From Trichosphaerium sp. ATCC 40318 (lineage: Eukaryota > Discosea > Flabellinia > Trichosidae), in contig JALMLS010000344.1 of assembly GCA_038496445.1 (NCBI GenBank), positions 124,001-188,000 on the forward strand: a stretch of DNA of 64,000 nucleotides, written 5' to 3'. Under the pieces are notes generated by a model, which was not told where the DNA came from, did not search any database, and saw only the letters and a program-made list of their open reading frames with translations. Position 1 is the first letter of the stretch, and every line of letters begins with the position of its first letter. The translations under genes and the position numbers were made by a program. This document shows positions 45,101-58,620 of the stretch, in pieces.

Positions 45101-45846
45101 GGTTGGTTCTCACACCAGACACTTTGTTGTCATGGAAAATGTGTTCTACAATCGTAGAATTTCAAGGGTACTATTAACTCTTTTCAATGCCGCTTGCTTA
45201 CTTGACCTTCATGTTAATCGTATCCCATAGGTTTTTGATTTAAAGGGATCTTTAAGATCTAGATATGTTGAAGATAAAGAAGGTACTGATCCTTCTGTGA
45301 GAGTAGTAAGACAAGATCAGAATATACTCGAAAGTATCCGATTATGACTTTGTCTTTGCTTTTTTTTCTTTTTAAATACGGTTTAACTTTATGTATATTT
45401 CGTCCTTCACTCCTTAAAGTTATGTTCACAAATCCATTTTATTTGGATATGGAAAACAAGGCTCTTTTAGGGTGGGCAGTATGTAATGATACTGCATTCT
45501 TATCAACACTAAATGTGATGGACTATTCATTGCTAGTTGGTGTTGACGAAGACACAAACGAGTTAGTGGTTGCTATAATAGGTACGCGCCTGAGAAATAG
45601 TCGATTTTAATCGTTTTATTTACACTAATAAACAACACAGATTATATCAGAATGTTCACAGTTGACAAGTGGATTGAGTTACAGTTCAAAAGGTTTCAAC
45701 AAAAGAATCATCATGTTGGACCTACTATTACACATCCTAAGCACTATAAACAAAGATTCAGAGATGCTTTATGGCATTACTTTGTTATGATACCAGATGA
45801 AGATAGTTTCATAGATTGTTCTTCTGTTGAGACAGACGTAAAATAA
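39143..45846 (+). CDS. FAB1: Phosphatidylinositol-3-phosphate 5-kinase (Fab1/PIKfyve)
   Basis: Fab1/PIKfyve makes PI(3,5)P2 on endolysosomal membranes. The start is the ATG at 39143 (MSSKFKSSFVQFTNPARE). A FYVE domain follows after a short disordered stretch: YWMADDTVSHCYECHVPF, MYLRKHHCRYCGFIFCNKC with the R(R/K)HHCRxCG motif split by introns, and HIRVCNGCTKLL. The middle carries the CCT/TCP1-like and Cys-rich region (for example LRNVVSRIVNLGPDILLVEK, LAKQLGLCPLVQH-type text near 42060, CKRPLVDHERAFLHAGGRLN). The C-terminal PIPK domain shows GGKNGSFYKTTDDRYIIKEL, ECFKQLAFGYFDYLSK, FDLKGSLRSRYV, NVMDYSLLVGVDEDT and IIDYIRMFTVDKWIE, ending soon after YKQRFRDALWHYFVMIPDE. All kinase motifs look intact. 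About twenty introns; no DEP domain seen. Confidence 0.93.
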
Positions 45847-46081
45847 AATAAACGTGCTTGAAAAAGCACCACTTACTATTCCTATTTCTTTCCGGTTTTT
45901 TTTACACATAGGCCATAAAATATCTCGTGAACCCGATATAAATAATGGCGTACGTTCAACGGTTCGTTCGTTCCAAGATTCAAATAATCATGTAGCACCT
46001 TCAAGACTTAAAAGAAAATGTTCATGCTTGGTTAAGTCAACACACAGCCACGCAATACTCATAGAGCTTATTTCAGTAACT

Positions 46082-47467
46082 ATGCAACAGCTTTTAGTAC
46101 TACTAGTTTTGTAAGGACGGTTTTAGCGATAGTAACGCACATGACTCACTAGCTTAGGGTTGTAACTGTTTGTGCAGTACAACATAGACGTAATTTGCGT
46201 CTCGAGGCCAAAGGATACGTCCTCACGCCAGGTTAGAGCGTTTTAAACAATTTACAGCTAACAAATGAGTCAATAGGCGGCTATAGACATAAATCATGCG
46301 TTCACAGACTTGCTGAAGGTGAAACTGTCGCTAAAAGAGGTAGGAAGTGAAACTAGCCTAAACTATCTAAAACTCGAAAAGGGAACAAAAGAGTCATTAT
46401 CACAGAGTCAACAGGTGCCGAAAGACAAGTTACAGAGTGTGAGTACAACCCAGACGAATTGTCTTTGGAAATCGGTGAAGGTAACAAAGAAACGTTTATT
46501 TTACGCTCAAACAATCGTAGAAGAGCCAGAATCAGACTTTATTTCGAACGGTTGGATTGCATTTGCTTCTTATAATCATCGCACTAATCTAAGCTCGTTC
46601 GATGGTAATTGGGTTGTACCAGCAGCTGGTAAAGCACATAACCTATTGGCAAGTTATTTAAAACCACAAACAGCGATTTCTTAGTTGGTAGATCAAAAAA
46701 TACCACAACTTAAACCGTTTAAGTTAACCTTCCTTTAGACAACCTTGTTTCTCTTTACTGGCCTTGAAGCAACTCCTCGTAGTACGTCGATATTTTATAG
46801 TTGTTTTTAGATATCACAAGCAACAATTGTCTTTGTCACCTTCGATCTTGGCAGAATACTAATGCTGGTATTAAAACAGACAATTCAAGCAACTTGGAAA
46901 TCATACAGCCAGTGATTACTTATGGACTATCTGGTTGTTCTTTCGATGAATTTAGCTGGCAACTAGGTAGTTGGTTTGTATCAGGATTACATGCTTTCTG
47001 TGCTCCACACGAAACGGTAAAAATTAACTTCCATGCTAAAACACCTCAAATCGCTAAGTCAGTTCCTTCTTTTAGGTTTTGCCAGGTACCCTTGTCAAGA
47101 CTACAATGCATCTTCTATCTAGTCAAGCTGGAACATGGGAGATTACAGCATCGAATACCAAAACTGGATTTACTAGTAGCTTAAAAGCTGACGTAAAGTC
47201 AGAGCTATCTTGGGCTGCAACTACATTGGAGGTTTGTTCCAATATTTTTCTTTCTTTGATTTGATTGTTTACCTTTGTCAACAGGTGTACCGCCTTTATG
47301 CATGTGAAGATTACCCAGGAAACACTGTATTTTCTGATTTAAAGCTAACAGATGCCAAAGGTGTTGTTACGCCTACATGGGAGAAGCAATTGAAGACTGA
47401 TGTTCGTCAGTGTAAACAAAACGTAGAAATTTCTTCTGCAAGTGATGTTACAATTGTTGTCAATTAA
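46082..47467 (+). CDS. Secreted protein of a family shared with fungi and bacteria, function unknown
   Basis: The start is the ATG at 46082. Removing the intron 46111-46157 gives MQQLLVLLVLVVTVCAVQ, a clean signal peptide, then HRRNLRLEAKGYVLTPDINH. The body reads GWIAFASYNHRTNLSSFDG, NWVVPAA, TTLFLFTGLE, LEIIQPVITYGLSGCSFDEF, SWQLGSWFVSGLHAFCAPHE, LPGTLVKTTMHLLSSQAGTW and VYRLYACEDYPGNTVFSDLK. This pattern of 'W-x-V-P, T-hydrophobic-FLF-x-GL, I-I-Q-P-V, W-x-x-x-S-W' is familiar to me from uncharacterised secreted proteins of bacteria and filamentous fungi; the fold is probably beta-rich. No catalytic motif is visible. Introns between 46330 and 46900 are small and some borders are uncertain. 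Confidence 0.72.
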
Positions 47468-48049
47468 AATGCGTACTCCCATGTTTTGTATTATTATCTA
47501 TAGACAGGATAAAAGGTTATCTCTACAATACCAAATCAACAAAACGAGACTGTGCCCTATAGGTGCCATTAAAATAAGAAAGGGAAACGAAACTAGGATT
47601 GTTGCTTTAACCAACATACATTTTTTCAGTATACTCTAAGGCCAACGTAATGTTGAAAGCTTGCAAGCTAATTCAGGAGCGTTAGCTATCATAAATGGCC
47701 ATGCAAGTGCCCTTGTTTTTATATCTTTGGTAAACTGGCTTATTGTTTTGTGCTATTCAGCCACTGTTACGATTGTAATGCTAAAATTAGCCAAATTTTT
47801 TTCAGTTTTCAATGACAATTTATGGTGAAATGGTCGTACGGTTATATTTGACTATTCCAGCGCATAGACGGTATTGGCAGAATTCTCGTAGCTATGTTTC
47901 AAACACTACACAGCTTCTAATATAGCATCATAGCAGTTAAATCATACTTAACCTGCTTAAGTTCTGTACAAGTTTTCATTTGCGCGTTCAAACAACACAA
48001 GTGATTTAAATTACTTTAGATATTAAAGTATTACGTTTAGTATCAAGAT
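47468..48049. other. Spacer (about 580 bp)
   Basis: It separates the secreted protein gene and the PPEF gene, both on the plus strand. A 65-codon frame (47442-47639) overlaps the previous stop and looks spurious. No gene or RNA recognised. Confidence 0.45.
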
Positions 48050-51000
48050 ATGGCAGCGAATGTGTTGACAGGTTCAAGAAAACATAAAAAGAAAGGACAC
48101 TCTGTTAAGAAGTCACTGAAGGGCTCAAGGAAAAGTTCAAAGTCGTACGAACAACATACACCATTAATAATCTTGTGAAGATATTAACTGATCTCAGGGA
48201 GTCAAGTAGCGAAGGCAGGAACAGCCAGGAAGACCAAATATTCGCTGGTACTACTTTGTTTAATGAAGGATTGTTTCTCCCTTATTTACTCTCTCATAGC
48301 GGCGTGGGACGCTCTAGATGCCGCAGAAGGTAGGATTATTATTTTAAATATATTTATCTAGATATTCTGAAATTCATCCACGTTTTAGAGCACGTGTCTA
48401 TCGCTGAGGCGTATTCTGCTCGGTTTGATGATATGGTTACCCAGAAATTATCGGAGAGAAAACTAGTGTACCCAAAACCTATCTGCGAGAAGAAAGCGAC
48501 ACTACTAGGTTAGTTAATAATTACTCCCCCTTTTTATTAAGCTATATGCGATCATCTATTATTGATTTTGATCGTCTGTTTAGAAATACAACTAATGGGA
48601 TCAATTGGGAAAGTGAAAGAGAAGCTACTGTTTTCTAAGGATTATGATGGTCCTCACTTTGATGTATCTAATGGAAGCACGTGTAGTTTTTGTTTACCCT
48701 TATTTAGGAGTTTAATGTAATAACTTTATATTAGTCACACCTAAAGCAGCGAAAGCGCTAACAGAAGGATATAAGTACGTCAACACAGTGTTTTTTTGTT
48801 TTCAGCTTTGTTTATTTTCACGTGATGTGATGATGTTCTTCTAATGTTTGTCTACGCTTAGAAATTCTAAGACGTTACACTACAAATACGCGAGAGATAT
48901 ACTAATTGGAATGACAAAGTACTTAAAGCAAAATTCGAAGGCAATGCATGACATAACTGTACCACCAAATGGACAGGTACAGCGAGTCTTTTTTTACTCT
49001 CTATTGATGTACTATTTTGTTAATAATTCTTTACCAACAGATATGGATTGTAGGTGATACACATGGTCAGCTTGAGGACGTTCTAGAAATTACAAAAATC
49101 GTGGGTTAGCACCAAAGGATTTTACAAGCAAGATTTGTTTAACATTTTATTAAAGGGACTCCTTCTAAGAATAATCTGATTTTATTCAACGGTGATCTCG
49201 TTGATAGAGGTCCTATGGGTCCAGAGGTTCTACTACTGGTATATTGCTGGAAACTAGCTTGGCCTGATTATGGTGCGATAATAACGTCATATATTGTATC
49301 ATGTTGACATTTGTTTCTTTGCTTTAGTCTTTATCAACAGAGGAAACCATGAATTTTATGATTTAAATGCCCGATATGGGTTCGAGGAACAGTTCAGTGC
49401 TCGCTATTGTCCTCATCTTTACAAAAAGGTCATTACACTTTGAGTTTTTTTGCAGATTTTGCTAACGATATTACAAGGCTCTTCACACTTTTAAATACTT
49501 GCCTTTTGCGCATTTGATAGATAGAGAAGTATTAGTAATACATGCTGGATTATCAGACGAAGAAGATATAATGCTCGAAGAGATAAAAGAGTACGTTCAC
49601 ACATGTCAACAAAATTACCGTAAAAAAACTAAATAAAAATAGATTGCCATTGAGACAATTCCCTGTTGATCCAGAACAACGCGCTGATAGAAAGGGCAAG
49701 GTAAAATAAGGTAACCAATGCGTTGATATGCTTAAAAGATATTAGATTATGGAAGGTTTACTATGGAGTGACCCCCAGGAAGCAGATGGCGTTCAAATTA
49801 GTAGAAGAGGTAAACACGTGTTTTGTTCTAAAACGAACTTTTTTTTTTTCTGAACTTACTCTTTTTAGGCGCTGGTGTGCACTTTGGACCAGATATTACA
49901 AAGAAATTCATTATTCATAATAAATTAAAGAAGATTGTCAGATCACATGAATTGTGTGTTATGGGTTATAAGTATGACCATGACGGAATGATTATCACGA
50001 TATTTTCTGCATCATGTTATTGTCAAAAAAATACAAATGAGGTGCGTCCAACAAGTCAATTCTTCGATTTGGTTACGGCTACCACATGAATATTTTTGAG
50101 GATTGTTACTTCATATTACGTTACTGACTCGCGTTTGTTAGGGTGCTGTTGTTCTGTTTAAACAAGGAGAGTATGATAAACCACATTTCAAACAATTTTA
50201 TATTGGAAAGACTGAATCAACATGGATTGAACGTGAAGTCAGACAAAAGCAGAAAAATGAAGTACTGGAGAAGATTAAAATGCAAATATATGCATTACGT
50301 TCTGTACTCAGCCTAGCATTCGAAAAAGTGGACAAAGACAATGATGGTAAGTTTGTTATTAATGTCTTTTGATATCCATAATAATCCCTCCATTGATTCA
50401 TTGAATTCTAGGACGTATCACGCGTCATGAATGGGCTAAAGCTATGGAAAAGGTTTTCCCTATGAAATACAATAATTGGAAAGAATTACAGCCGTATCTT
50501 GTAAATATTACACATCGTGGGTTGATAGATTATGTAAAGTACGTGAAACCACTTTTATAGACTTTTTAGAACTTTCTTTAATGTCAACCATAGATTCTTA
50601 GATAGATACCGCCCAAGAGAGATGACGTTCTCTAAAAGTTGGCTACACGTGCGACTATTGTTTTAACCATTTGCAATTGTTATATTTAACTTGTTCGGTT
50701 AGGAGATCACTCATTTCATTTACACCAATTTTCTTACACATGAGAATGATATTAAAGCTGCGTTTGAGGCATGTGATCTTAATGATGACGGAGCTATATC
50801 ACATACGGAATTTGTTAAAGGTATTTATCATAAATTGTTGCCTTTATTAAACTTTTTTTAGTTCTACGTGCACATGGTGTTAAAGTAGTCGACGACAAAC
50901 TCTATGATTTTATGAGACTTATGGATAAAAATGGTGATGGCAAAATAAGTTTTGAAGAGTTTTACCATACCTTCCGCGTAGAATTCGATAGGGGTGTACA

Positions 51001-51975
51001 AGAGAGTGATAAAGCTTGGCTTTCACGAGCTGTTAAAGTAAGTTTGAGGAAAATTTGGAAAAAAAACCCACGTGACTCTCACGTGATTTTATTTGAGTCG
51101 CATATTCAGCAATCAAGAACTTCACTATAATTGTCACAACAAAACAAAAGCAAGTTTTTGTTACGTTGCTATTCATGTTGCTGTAAAGGCTTTTCGGGCT
51201 ATGTATTTGCTTTGATTTTGCTCACTGCATATTTTAGAAAATTGGAAACGTTGTATTCTCACAAACAGATAATCTAAGAGAGTCATTTAAGAAGCTTGAT
51301 GGTGATAAAAGTGGTGGTTTAGATTACGATGAATTTAAAATATTGTTCACAGAGTTTGGTCTAAGTTACAAGGACGACGAAACAAAAAAGATATTCGACT
51401 ATATCGACAGGAATAAGGACGGGACTATAAGTTTCAGGTACGCTACACAAGTGTAATACAACGCTTACATACTTGCCTTGAACTGTTGTTTCTAATCCCA
51501 TTAAACAGAGAGTTCAAACATGCTTTCAGACTTGTTAACCCTATTCTAAAAGAAGATGAGGTCGTAGTCTCACTTGCACGTGTTATTATCCTACATAAGA
51601 AAGAGGTATGCTAGTATATGATATTGTCAGCCTACTAAGACTTGATAATAGGTCAGAAGAATATTCAGGGTTCTAGATCATAAAAAGAATGGTAAAGTGA
51701 GCTTCGACCAGTTTAAAGTAATCATTGAATCTCTTGGCGAAGTCTTCGAAGTAAGTGAACTTGAACGTTTTCCTTCTTCCACGTAGTATATGGTACTGAC
51801 TATCCTCGTTCGTAATTAGGGCCTTAATCTAAAAGTAAAAGACAAACATTTCCTTCAGTTAACAAAAAAAGCAAAAAAAGACGGGAATGATATTTATTAC
51901 AAAGACTGGCTAAAGAAATTCGACCTTGTAGATGTAGAAACCCTAAAACTTCCAGCTGCTACTATAGAAAATTAA
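48050..51975 (+). CDS. Calcium-regulated Ser/Thr protein phosphatase with EF-hands (PPEF/rdgC type)
   Basis: PPEF/rdgC enzymes join a PPP-family metallophosphatase to calcium-binding EF-hands. The start is the ATG at 48050 (MAANVLTGSRKHKKKGHSVK, basic). A helical region with KAAWDALDAAE may hold the IQ-like calmodulin site. Catalytic motifs follow: WIVGDTHGQLEDVLE (GDxHG), ILFNGDLVDRGPMGPEVL, FINRGNHEFYDLNARYGF (GNHE), VLVIHAGLS, WSDPQEADGV and IVRSHELCVMGYKYDHDG (RSHE). Then at least six EF-hand loops: DKDNDGRITRHE, DLNDDGAISHTE, DKNGDGKISFEE, DGDKSGGLDYDE, DRNKDGTISFRE and a weaker DHKKNGKVSFDQ. The usual HGG is HAG. All metal ligands are present, so activity is likely. More than fifteen introns. 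Confidence 0.93.
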
Positions 51976-52302
51976 CAATACAATACAATGAATGAGCAAA
52001 TAATTTTTTCGCAAAATAAGAACCATGTTTCTTGTATTTCTCAATTTTTTTAGCCTCGAGGAAGGCAAAAAAAACTACCATGTGATGAAAAAAACCCAAG
52101 CGCTTTTAATGAACAAACCAAAAGTTCATTTGTACACTATTGTTGTCACAAAGTCGCGAGTTAGTTTAGTTTTACATTCAAGGCATTAGATAGACATGTA
52201 TGAATATTTGGTGGAAGGTGTACTCTGCTTCTTTGTCTAAGAGCAGTGGCAAGTGAGGTTTTGATACATGAGGTTTATTTTTTTTATTTAGTAGCTGTAT
52301 AG
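51976..52302. other. Convergent 3' spacer (about 330 bp)
   Basis: It lies between the stop codons of the PPEF gene and CABIN1. AT-rich, with likely 3' UTRs on both sides; no gene seen. Confidence 0.5.
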
Positions 52303-55300
52303 CTAGTCCAAATGATTTGTTGGTAATAAATTCTTTTTTTTTGTTGGATGAAGTTGTGGTATCTTATCATTCTTATTATCCTTCAAATAAGCTTTTGCAT
52401 TCCTAACCATATCTTTAAGATTTTTAACATCAGTCAAATCTGTATCCTCAGTGTCAAGTTTTTTACTCTTTAAAATAGCTTGGTATGTATTACAAACAAT
52501 CAAACTTGTACGCCTAGTAGAAGAAAAAGAAATTAATCAAAAAAACAAAGCAAGTGTTATATGAGGTCATAATAAGGATAACATGAAAAAAAATCAGAGA
52601 AGAGTTTGTGTATAGCCAAGCAAATAACAACAAAGTTTTTTAAGCCAAAAAACAAAAGTTAAAAGATCAAGTTTGTTCAACAAAATAGGTGAATGCTTGA
52701 CTATTAGTTCATCGTTGATAAGTATTAAGACGTACTGTTCAAGATCGGGCATGGCTTCAATGTATTTTGAATACTTTTTGGATTGATAGAGTCCAAATAC
52801 TCTCCATAAAAGTGTATTAAGTTTATCGTCTCCAAGGTCTTTCAAGTCACCTGCCGGTGTATTTATAATACCCTCTAGTTGCTACACACAAGAATTAAAC
52901 AAATAAACCTAGTTCGATTGGAAAACAAACCTCAATAAGTAGTTTGAAAGCGTTTACAGCAACATCAATTAGAACGTCTTTGTCTGTTACTAACTTATTC
53001 ACAAAAGATGCCAACTCATTCAAGTCCATATCATTCTTTAACATTGATAGATAATAACGACTATACTTATTTTGGTAGTATAAAAATTTCCCAGGTCTAG
53101 CCAAAGAGTAAACAAACACAAGACAAAAAACAACAAGAAGAAAAAAATAAGAAAAAGAAATGATCTGATTGAAAAAACACCAAATCAGTTCAAAGTCATC
53201 GTTTTTATCAAGTTAAGAAAAATCAATGTACCGTCTGAATTGTACTGGAATCCAAATGTTCCATTTTTGCTTTGCCTAGTTTTATTATTAGCTACGTAAT
53301 GGAAAAAAAAGAAAAAACAGAAACGTTACATAACACTACCACGTACTGGAAATACAATACTCTTCACCATGCTTATTGCACGTTTTCTTAACTCTGGATC
53401 AACAGGAGTACGTTGATACCAAATCTTTGCAAGCTAAAGCGAAAATTAGGCCGTGGATGATGTAACTAGATTTTAGACTTTCGGAGAAAAAAATAAAAGT
53501 TGTCGTACCCTAAATGTAGCTTTATGATTTTCTTTTATACTATCTAAAGCCTTTATAATATCTTCAACAATCATTTCATTTGTTATTGTATGTGAAAGCT
53601 CAGGATTACGAGAAAGGTCAAGAAGTTCTTTAGAAAACGAAAACTCAGACAACTCCTTCAACTAAAAAAAGCACTTTAACAAAACTATGCCATGGTCTGG
53701 GTATTGGAGGGGATGATGAAGTAAAGACATTACAAAGATATATAAAACGTACTGGTACAGTTCTATGAGCAAAAGCTTTAAGCCTAGATGCTTGGATTCT
53801 ATACAAAATCTCCAACTTTTCTAATTCATTTGCTTTCGAAGGTTTGTCATTCTTTGCAATGAACTGATCCAGAGAACGCTTGTATTGCCTTAAGCACTCC
53901 TACCATAATTTTAGTACTAAAACGTGGGGAGAAAAGAAGTTATAAAGAGAAAAGGTCTACACAAGTACCAGAGGTGGAGCGTCTTCTTTTTCCTTGATTT
54001 TGCCAATACAAAAATGAGGATACCATGCTCCTGGTTTTTTCATGATAAGAAATGTCTGACAACGCAAAGCACAAGCTGTAAATGCTTTATACATTTCTTT
54101 TGACAACTATAGATAAAGGTAAGAGATGACGAAGAGAGATGTCTTGTTTAGTTCAAAAAAAAAAAAGCTTCAAACTCGACTTTACCTTTCCAGCCATCAT
54201 AGCTTTGCGTTTAGTATCAACTAGTTCAAGAGCAACAGCAGCTAATCTCTGTGTTGAATTTACATCATCATTAAGTGTCACACATTGGAATATACATTGA
54301 TACGCTCGCTGTTTTAAAAATCACGTGTTAGCTAACTAATACGGAAATGAACGCTAAAGAGGTCGTACAATGACATATTTGTCTTTTTGTTTTCCTTGAC
54401 TAGCACTCTCAGCTAACTTCTTTTCATAGTATTCTCCCATAGACGACCATGACTCCCAACGGTAGGATTGAACATAACATCACGCTGTGGAGCAAGAATA
54501 AGAACAAAAAACTTAAAGCATTGACAAGTTGTACCTTTAAATACTGAACGGCTTCCTTCTCCTTTCCGTCTGCCATTGTGTAACGACCAATCAGGTGGAG
54601 TAAGTTCCTCCAAATAGCTATAAGTGTTACTAAGCATTACACACTAGCACTACCCAAGCTACATACCTTCATTTGGTAAACGAGGTAAGTTAGTCCTTGT
54701 CACTGAGTTCAAATTTTCGAGGTCTCCATTAATGTACGACTTTATGTCTTTCTTCAATATTGTAGCAGCTTTAGGCACAGATGATAAGCAAATAAACATG
54801 AAGTAGAAATAAAGGTGTACATTCAAGTGGACATTGGAATTGCTTATACACAGCTACTAGCATTTTGCTGACACTCTTTATACCCTTCTTGCTCATTGTT
54901 TTGAGCTTACTCAACCCCTTTATCGCAGGTCCGCATACGCTATAATAAAGCTGCAATACAGATTGTTCATCTGGAACTTGTACATTAGCATCTAATTGCT
55001 TAATGATACTATTCTTATCATGTGCAACATGACTTGGTGGTTCATATCCATCCTAACAATAGTCAATCAATATGTACAGTTTTGCTTCACGTACAATTGT
55101 AGTGCCGTATAGACAACAAAGTGCTCTGAGCTTAATTGTTTCGAGGAGAGATCTTTGAGATAACACTGTACACCTCTGTAACATACGCGTGGTAAGTGCA
55201 ACCAATGTATGTAGTAACAACCCCTTTCTTAAGCGATAGCATTCACGTATAACAAGCATTTTGAAACCCATGTCAAGGATAGTCTTACACAACTCATCCC

Positions 55301-58300
55301 TCGCCTCAGGATTATCTGTTTGAGAGTACATACAAGCTCGATATAGCACCTTATTAAAAATCAGTTATGAAAGGAATGTTCAGGATGAGGGGATTGACAT
55401 ACCATGATCAACAACAAGAAGTAATCAGATTTTCTTACAGCAATAGGAGTATCAAAGTTTTTATCCTTCTCATTTCTCTCAAAGAACATCTTAATACACA
55501 GAACTGTATTGTATCGTATATCTAGAATCATGTCCTGTGGTATGACACCTGATTGAGCTAAAGACAACATAAGGACTTTGTACCCAGGGAAGGTATTAAA
55601 ATAATAATAAAATGAGTACCACAAGCAAGAGCATTTTCAATAGTTTCAAGAGAATCACGCATTTGTCTTTGATCTATTTTCTTTAAAGAAGAGTTGGTAA
55701 GAAGATCAACATATTGTCACATGTAAAATTAACTCCGTAATGTCATACCTTTTTACGTAATCTAATATTACCAACAGCGCTCTTCAGTGCTTGCAAAGGT
55801 TGTCCAACAGCGGTGTAACTCTTTTGTTTTAAAAAAATTAGCACGTGACCTTAATTGGTGCTAAAAGGTGTTTTGTTACAAAGTACCTTTCGTAGCATTT
55901 CATAGATTGTTGCTATATACTTATCATCTCCAAGAAGATGTGCTCGCTCCTGAAGTGGTTGAAGAATAGCAATAACATTCCTATAATTTTCTCGTTTAAA
56001 AGCTCCAATAGCCTTTTGATATAGGCTCATAGACTCTAACTCTTGTGCTTGCTTACTGACAGTTTCAAGAGATATACTGTCAATCCAAGAGCTAACAAAG
56101 AAGGTTAGTACTTGTACAATTAAAACGAAAGTGTTTCAAAGAAAAAAAACTACTTATACAGAACATCAAACGTACAGGTTAAGTAACTCAAGAGGTGTTT
56201 CATCATCTTCGAAAATTTCTTGACAATGCTTTAAGAAGAAAATAGCTGTACTAAATCTCTCATAGTGAGCTTCATAGTGCGCTTTGAGCCAACAAAATCT
56301 AAATGAAGCATTTAGTTAATTTTTTGGTTCGTCTTAGGCATGTGGTCATGTCTTACCTTAACTTAAATATCCTATCTTCCCAAATATCATTTGTACCATT
56401 CCGTACAATATGTTCAAGGTACATATTCGTTGCTTGAAAGTTACGACTAGCACGAAAACCACTTGCAAAATGACCAGCATTAAAATAAAGTTCAGCCAAA
56501 AGTAATATTGGCTAAAGCCATGTAAGTACTAATAAAGTACGGGTTTGTTTACCTTCAACGATGTGGTCATGGTAGGAAATACTTTAGGTAAAAGAGCCAT
56601 CACAAAGTGGACAACACCTGAACCCCAGTACATATGACAATGCTTATCTAACTCGTTGGCAAAGTTTTCTATAATATCAACAGTAGATGTAGAAGTGCAT
56701 GTATCAACAAAACGTTTTATAACATGAAACTCCTCGTATTCATCTCTTATCTTTTTTTTGTTCTTACCAGAGCTAGGTCGGCGTCTAAAACTTATTTAGA
56801 GAAATAGACAAATCCCGTAACACTGTTGGTCACATGATTAATTTTCATAAAGTGTTTCGTATCAATCTTATTTTTTGTTTTCAAAAGGGAAAAGATTTTG
56901 AAAAACAATCACGTGACTACACTTTTTTGTTCGTAAGAAACGACATACCTGAAGAACTCCTTCTTTGCCGTACTTGCATCTGTTAAAATAGAGTTATAGT
57001 CAGGTACAAACTTGGATAATAATTCATCAATAGGTGACCGGTTTTGAGTTTTCTCTTGAAGACTTTTTCTAAAAGACCTTCTCAAAGCTTCGGTTGTATT
57101 AGGTGTAGTTATGATTACTTCCTTTATGGGCTCATTCAACGATGCAACTATTAAAATATTAGAAGCTTTTTAAATCAACATACAAGTCAGTACTAACCAA
57201 CTACTGGCTGTATAGGCTTTGGTTGCACCTTTGGAGGCTCTTCAACAGATTCCACCAAACTGATTTTAATCACTGTACCAACAACTGATAGCCTGGTAGA
57301 TAAAATAAGTACCAAAGAAAGCAATCAATAAATGTACACTTCATCATTAGTCACGATGGACCATATGTCATTAAGCAATACAGCCATGCCTTCCCAAGTT
57401 ACATCTTTCAGTTTAAACTGTCTCTCTTCTGCAATATAAACAGGCTCTCCTGACTTGAACCTCTTTCTCCGTGCTTTTTGTAGCGAATCAAGTTCTCTAG
57501 ATGCACTACCTGCTACAACATCATTACGAAGCCTCTTTTTCCTTCAATACATCATCAGTCTACATTGCACAACATTCCTTCAAAAAAAATCCAACGTACT
57601 TTCCACGAGGTATATGTTCGCTCTCAACAAGCCGTTGTATACCGTTTCCAAAGTCCCATTTATGACCTTTACTTAGTCTTAAAGTACGCTTGACCATATC
57701 TAAGCAAGCTTCTGTATCACCCAATACATATAAAGCCTATCCATGGTCAATCTTCAAAAAGAAACGGTGGCTGTCAGTTTACCTTAACAAGAGACTCAAG
57801 TGCAAAAAAGTCATTTGGTGCTTGAACTAGAACGCGTTCAAGAGCTTGACGAGCCATAAAGAACTTTCCACATTTCAGTGCAGCTTTACCAACACGTTTC
57901 CATAATAAGCAATCCGAAGAATCTAACGTAAGTGCCTAGTGAAAAACTGAGTTTTTAATTTTTTTTAAATGTCACTTTTTGAAACATATTATTCTTTATT
58001 ACAAATACCTCTAAACCATTTTTTATGCTTTCGTTGTAAAGCTCACTGCCGTATTGAAGCCAAGATAAATTTTTCAAGCAAACGTATTTAATTTTGCCTA
58101 AAGCATTTCCCGCCACCTGGTTTTTGTTATAAATATGCGTATTGTGCGTTTGGTACATACCACATTTTTTAAAGAGGCAAGAACTTCAACAAATAATGCT
58201 TTGGCCTCTTCAATCTTACCAGCACGCTGTAACTTCAACGCAGAAGAATATAGCTGTTGGCATTTTCGTTCCTGAACAGCAATTTGTGAGATTCCTTATT

Positions 58301-58404
58301 ATAGGCCAACGCACCTTCTTAATCTTGTTAGGGACTTCTCCCAGTACTTGGGGTGCCATAATTTCGCCATCACTGCCTTCATTTATTGCAGCGAATTTTA
58401 ACAT
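52303..58404 (-). CDS. CABIN1: CABIN1/HIR3-like subunit of the HIR histone chaperone complex
   Basis: CABIN1/Hir3 is a large TPR scaffold of the HIRA complex, which deposits histone H3.3 outside replication. The start is the ATG at 58404 (MLKFAAINEGSDGEIMA), similar in position and sequence to the animal N-terminus. Splicing a 43-nt intron (58276-58318) gives NKIKKERKCQQLYSSALKL and QRAGKIEEAKALFVEVLASL. TPR units continue with CLKNLSWLQYGSELYNESIK, LWKRVGKAALKCGKFFMARQ and ALERVLVQAPNDFFALESLV. The rest is helical over about 1,500 residues: NELDKHCHMYWGSGVVHFVM, FRASRNFQATNMYLEHIVRN, DRIFKLRFCWLKAHYEAHYE, and a long C-terminal alpha-solenoid. About thirty small introns. The final exon (52503-52303) is basic and less sure. 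Confidence 0.8.
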
Positions 58405-58620
58405 ACGTGCAAACTGCGCTCACAGCGCAAGTGTCTCTCACAACGTATATTATTGTCGTTGGTTAATCGCATCATCACTTAACCACAAATTGCAAGTTTC
58501 TGTAAATCGTTTCTCTCACGGTTGCATAAGACTTTTTTGAGGTATGCAGCGCATTTGCCAAGTTGTCACAATGATTTATGCACCAATTGTACTAAGTGAA
58601 CTCATTTAGTTGAGAAAGGG

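Noticed and set aside
43637..52193. 16-bp exact repeat TTCAAGGCATTAGATA at 43637 and 52178
   Set aside because: One such pair is close to chance expectation in 64 kb of AT-rich DNA; no larger repeat or flanking similarity is visible.
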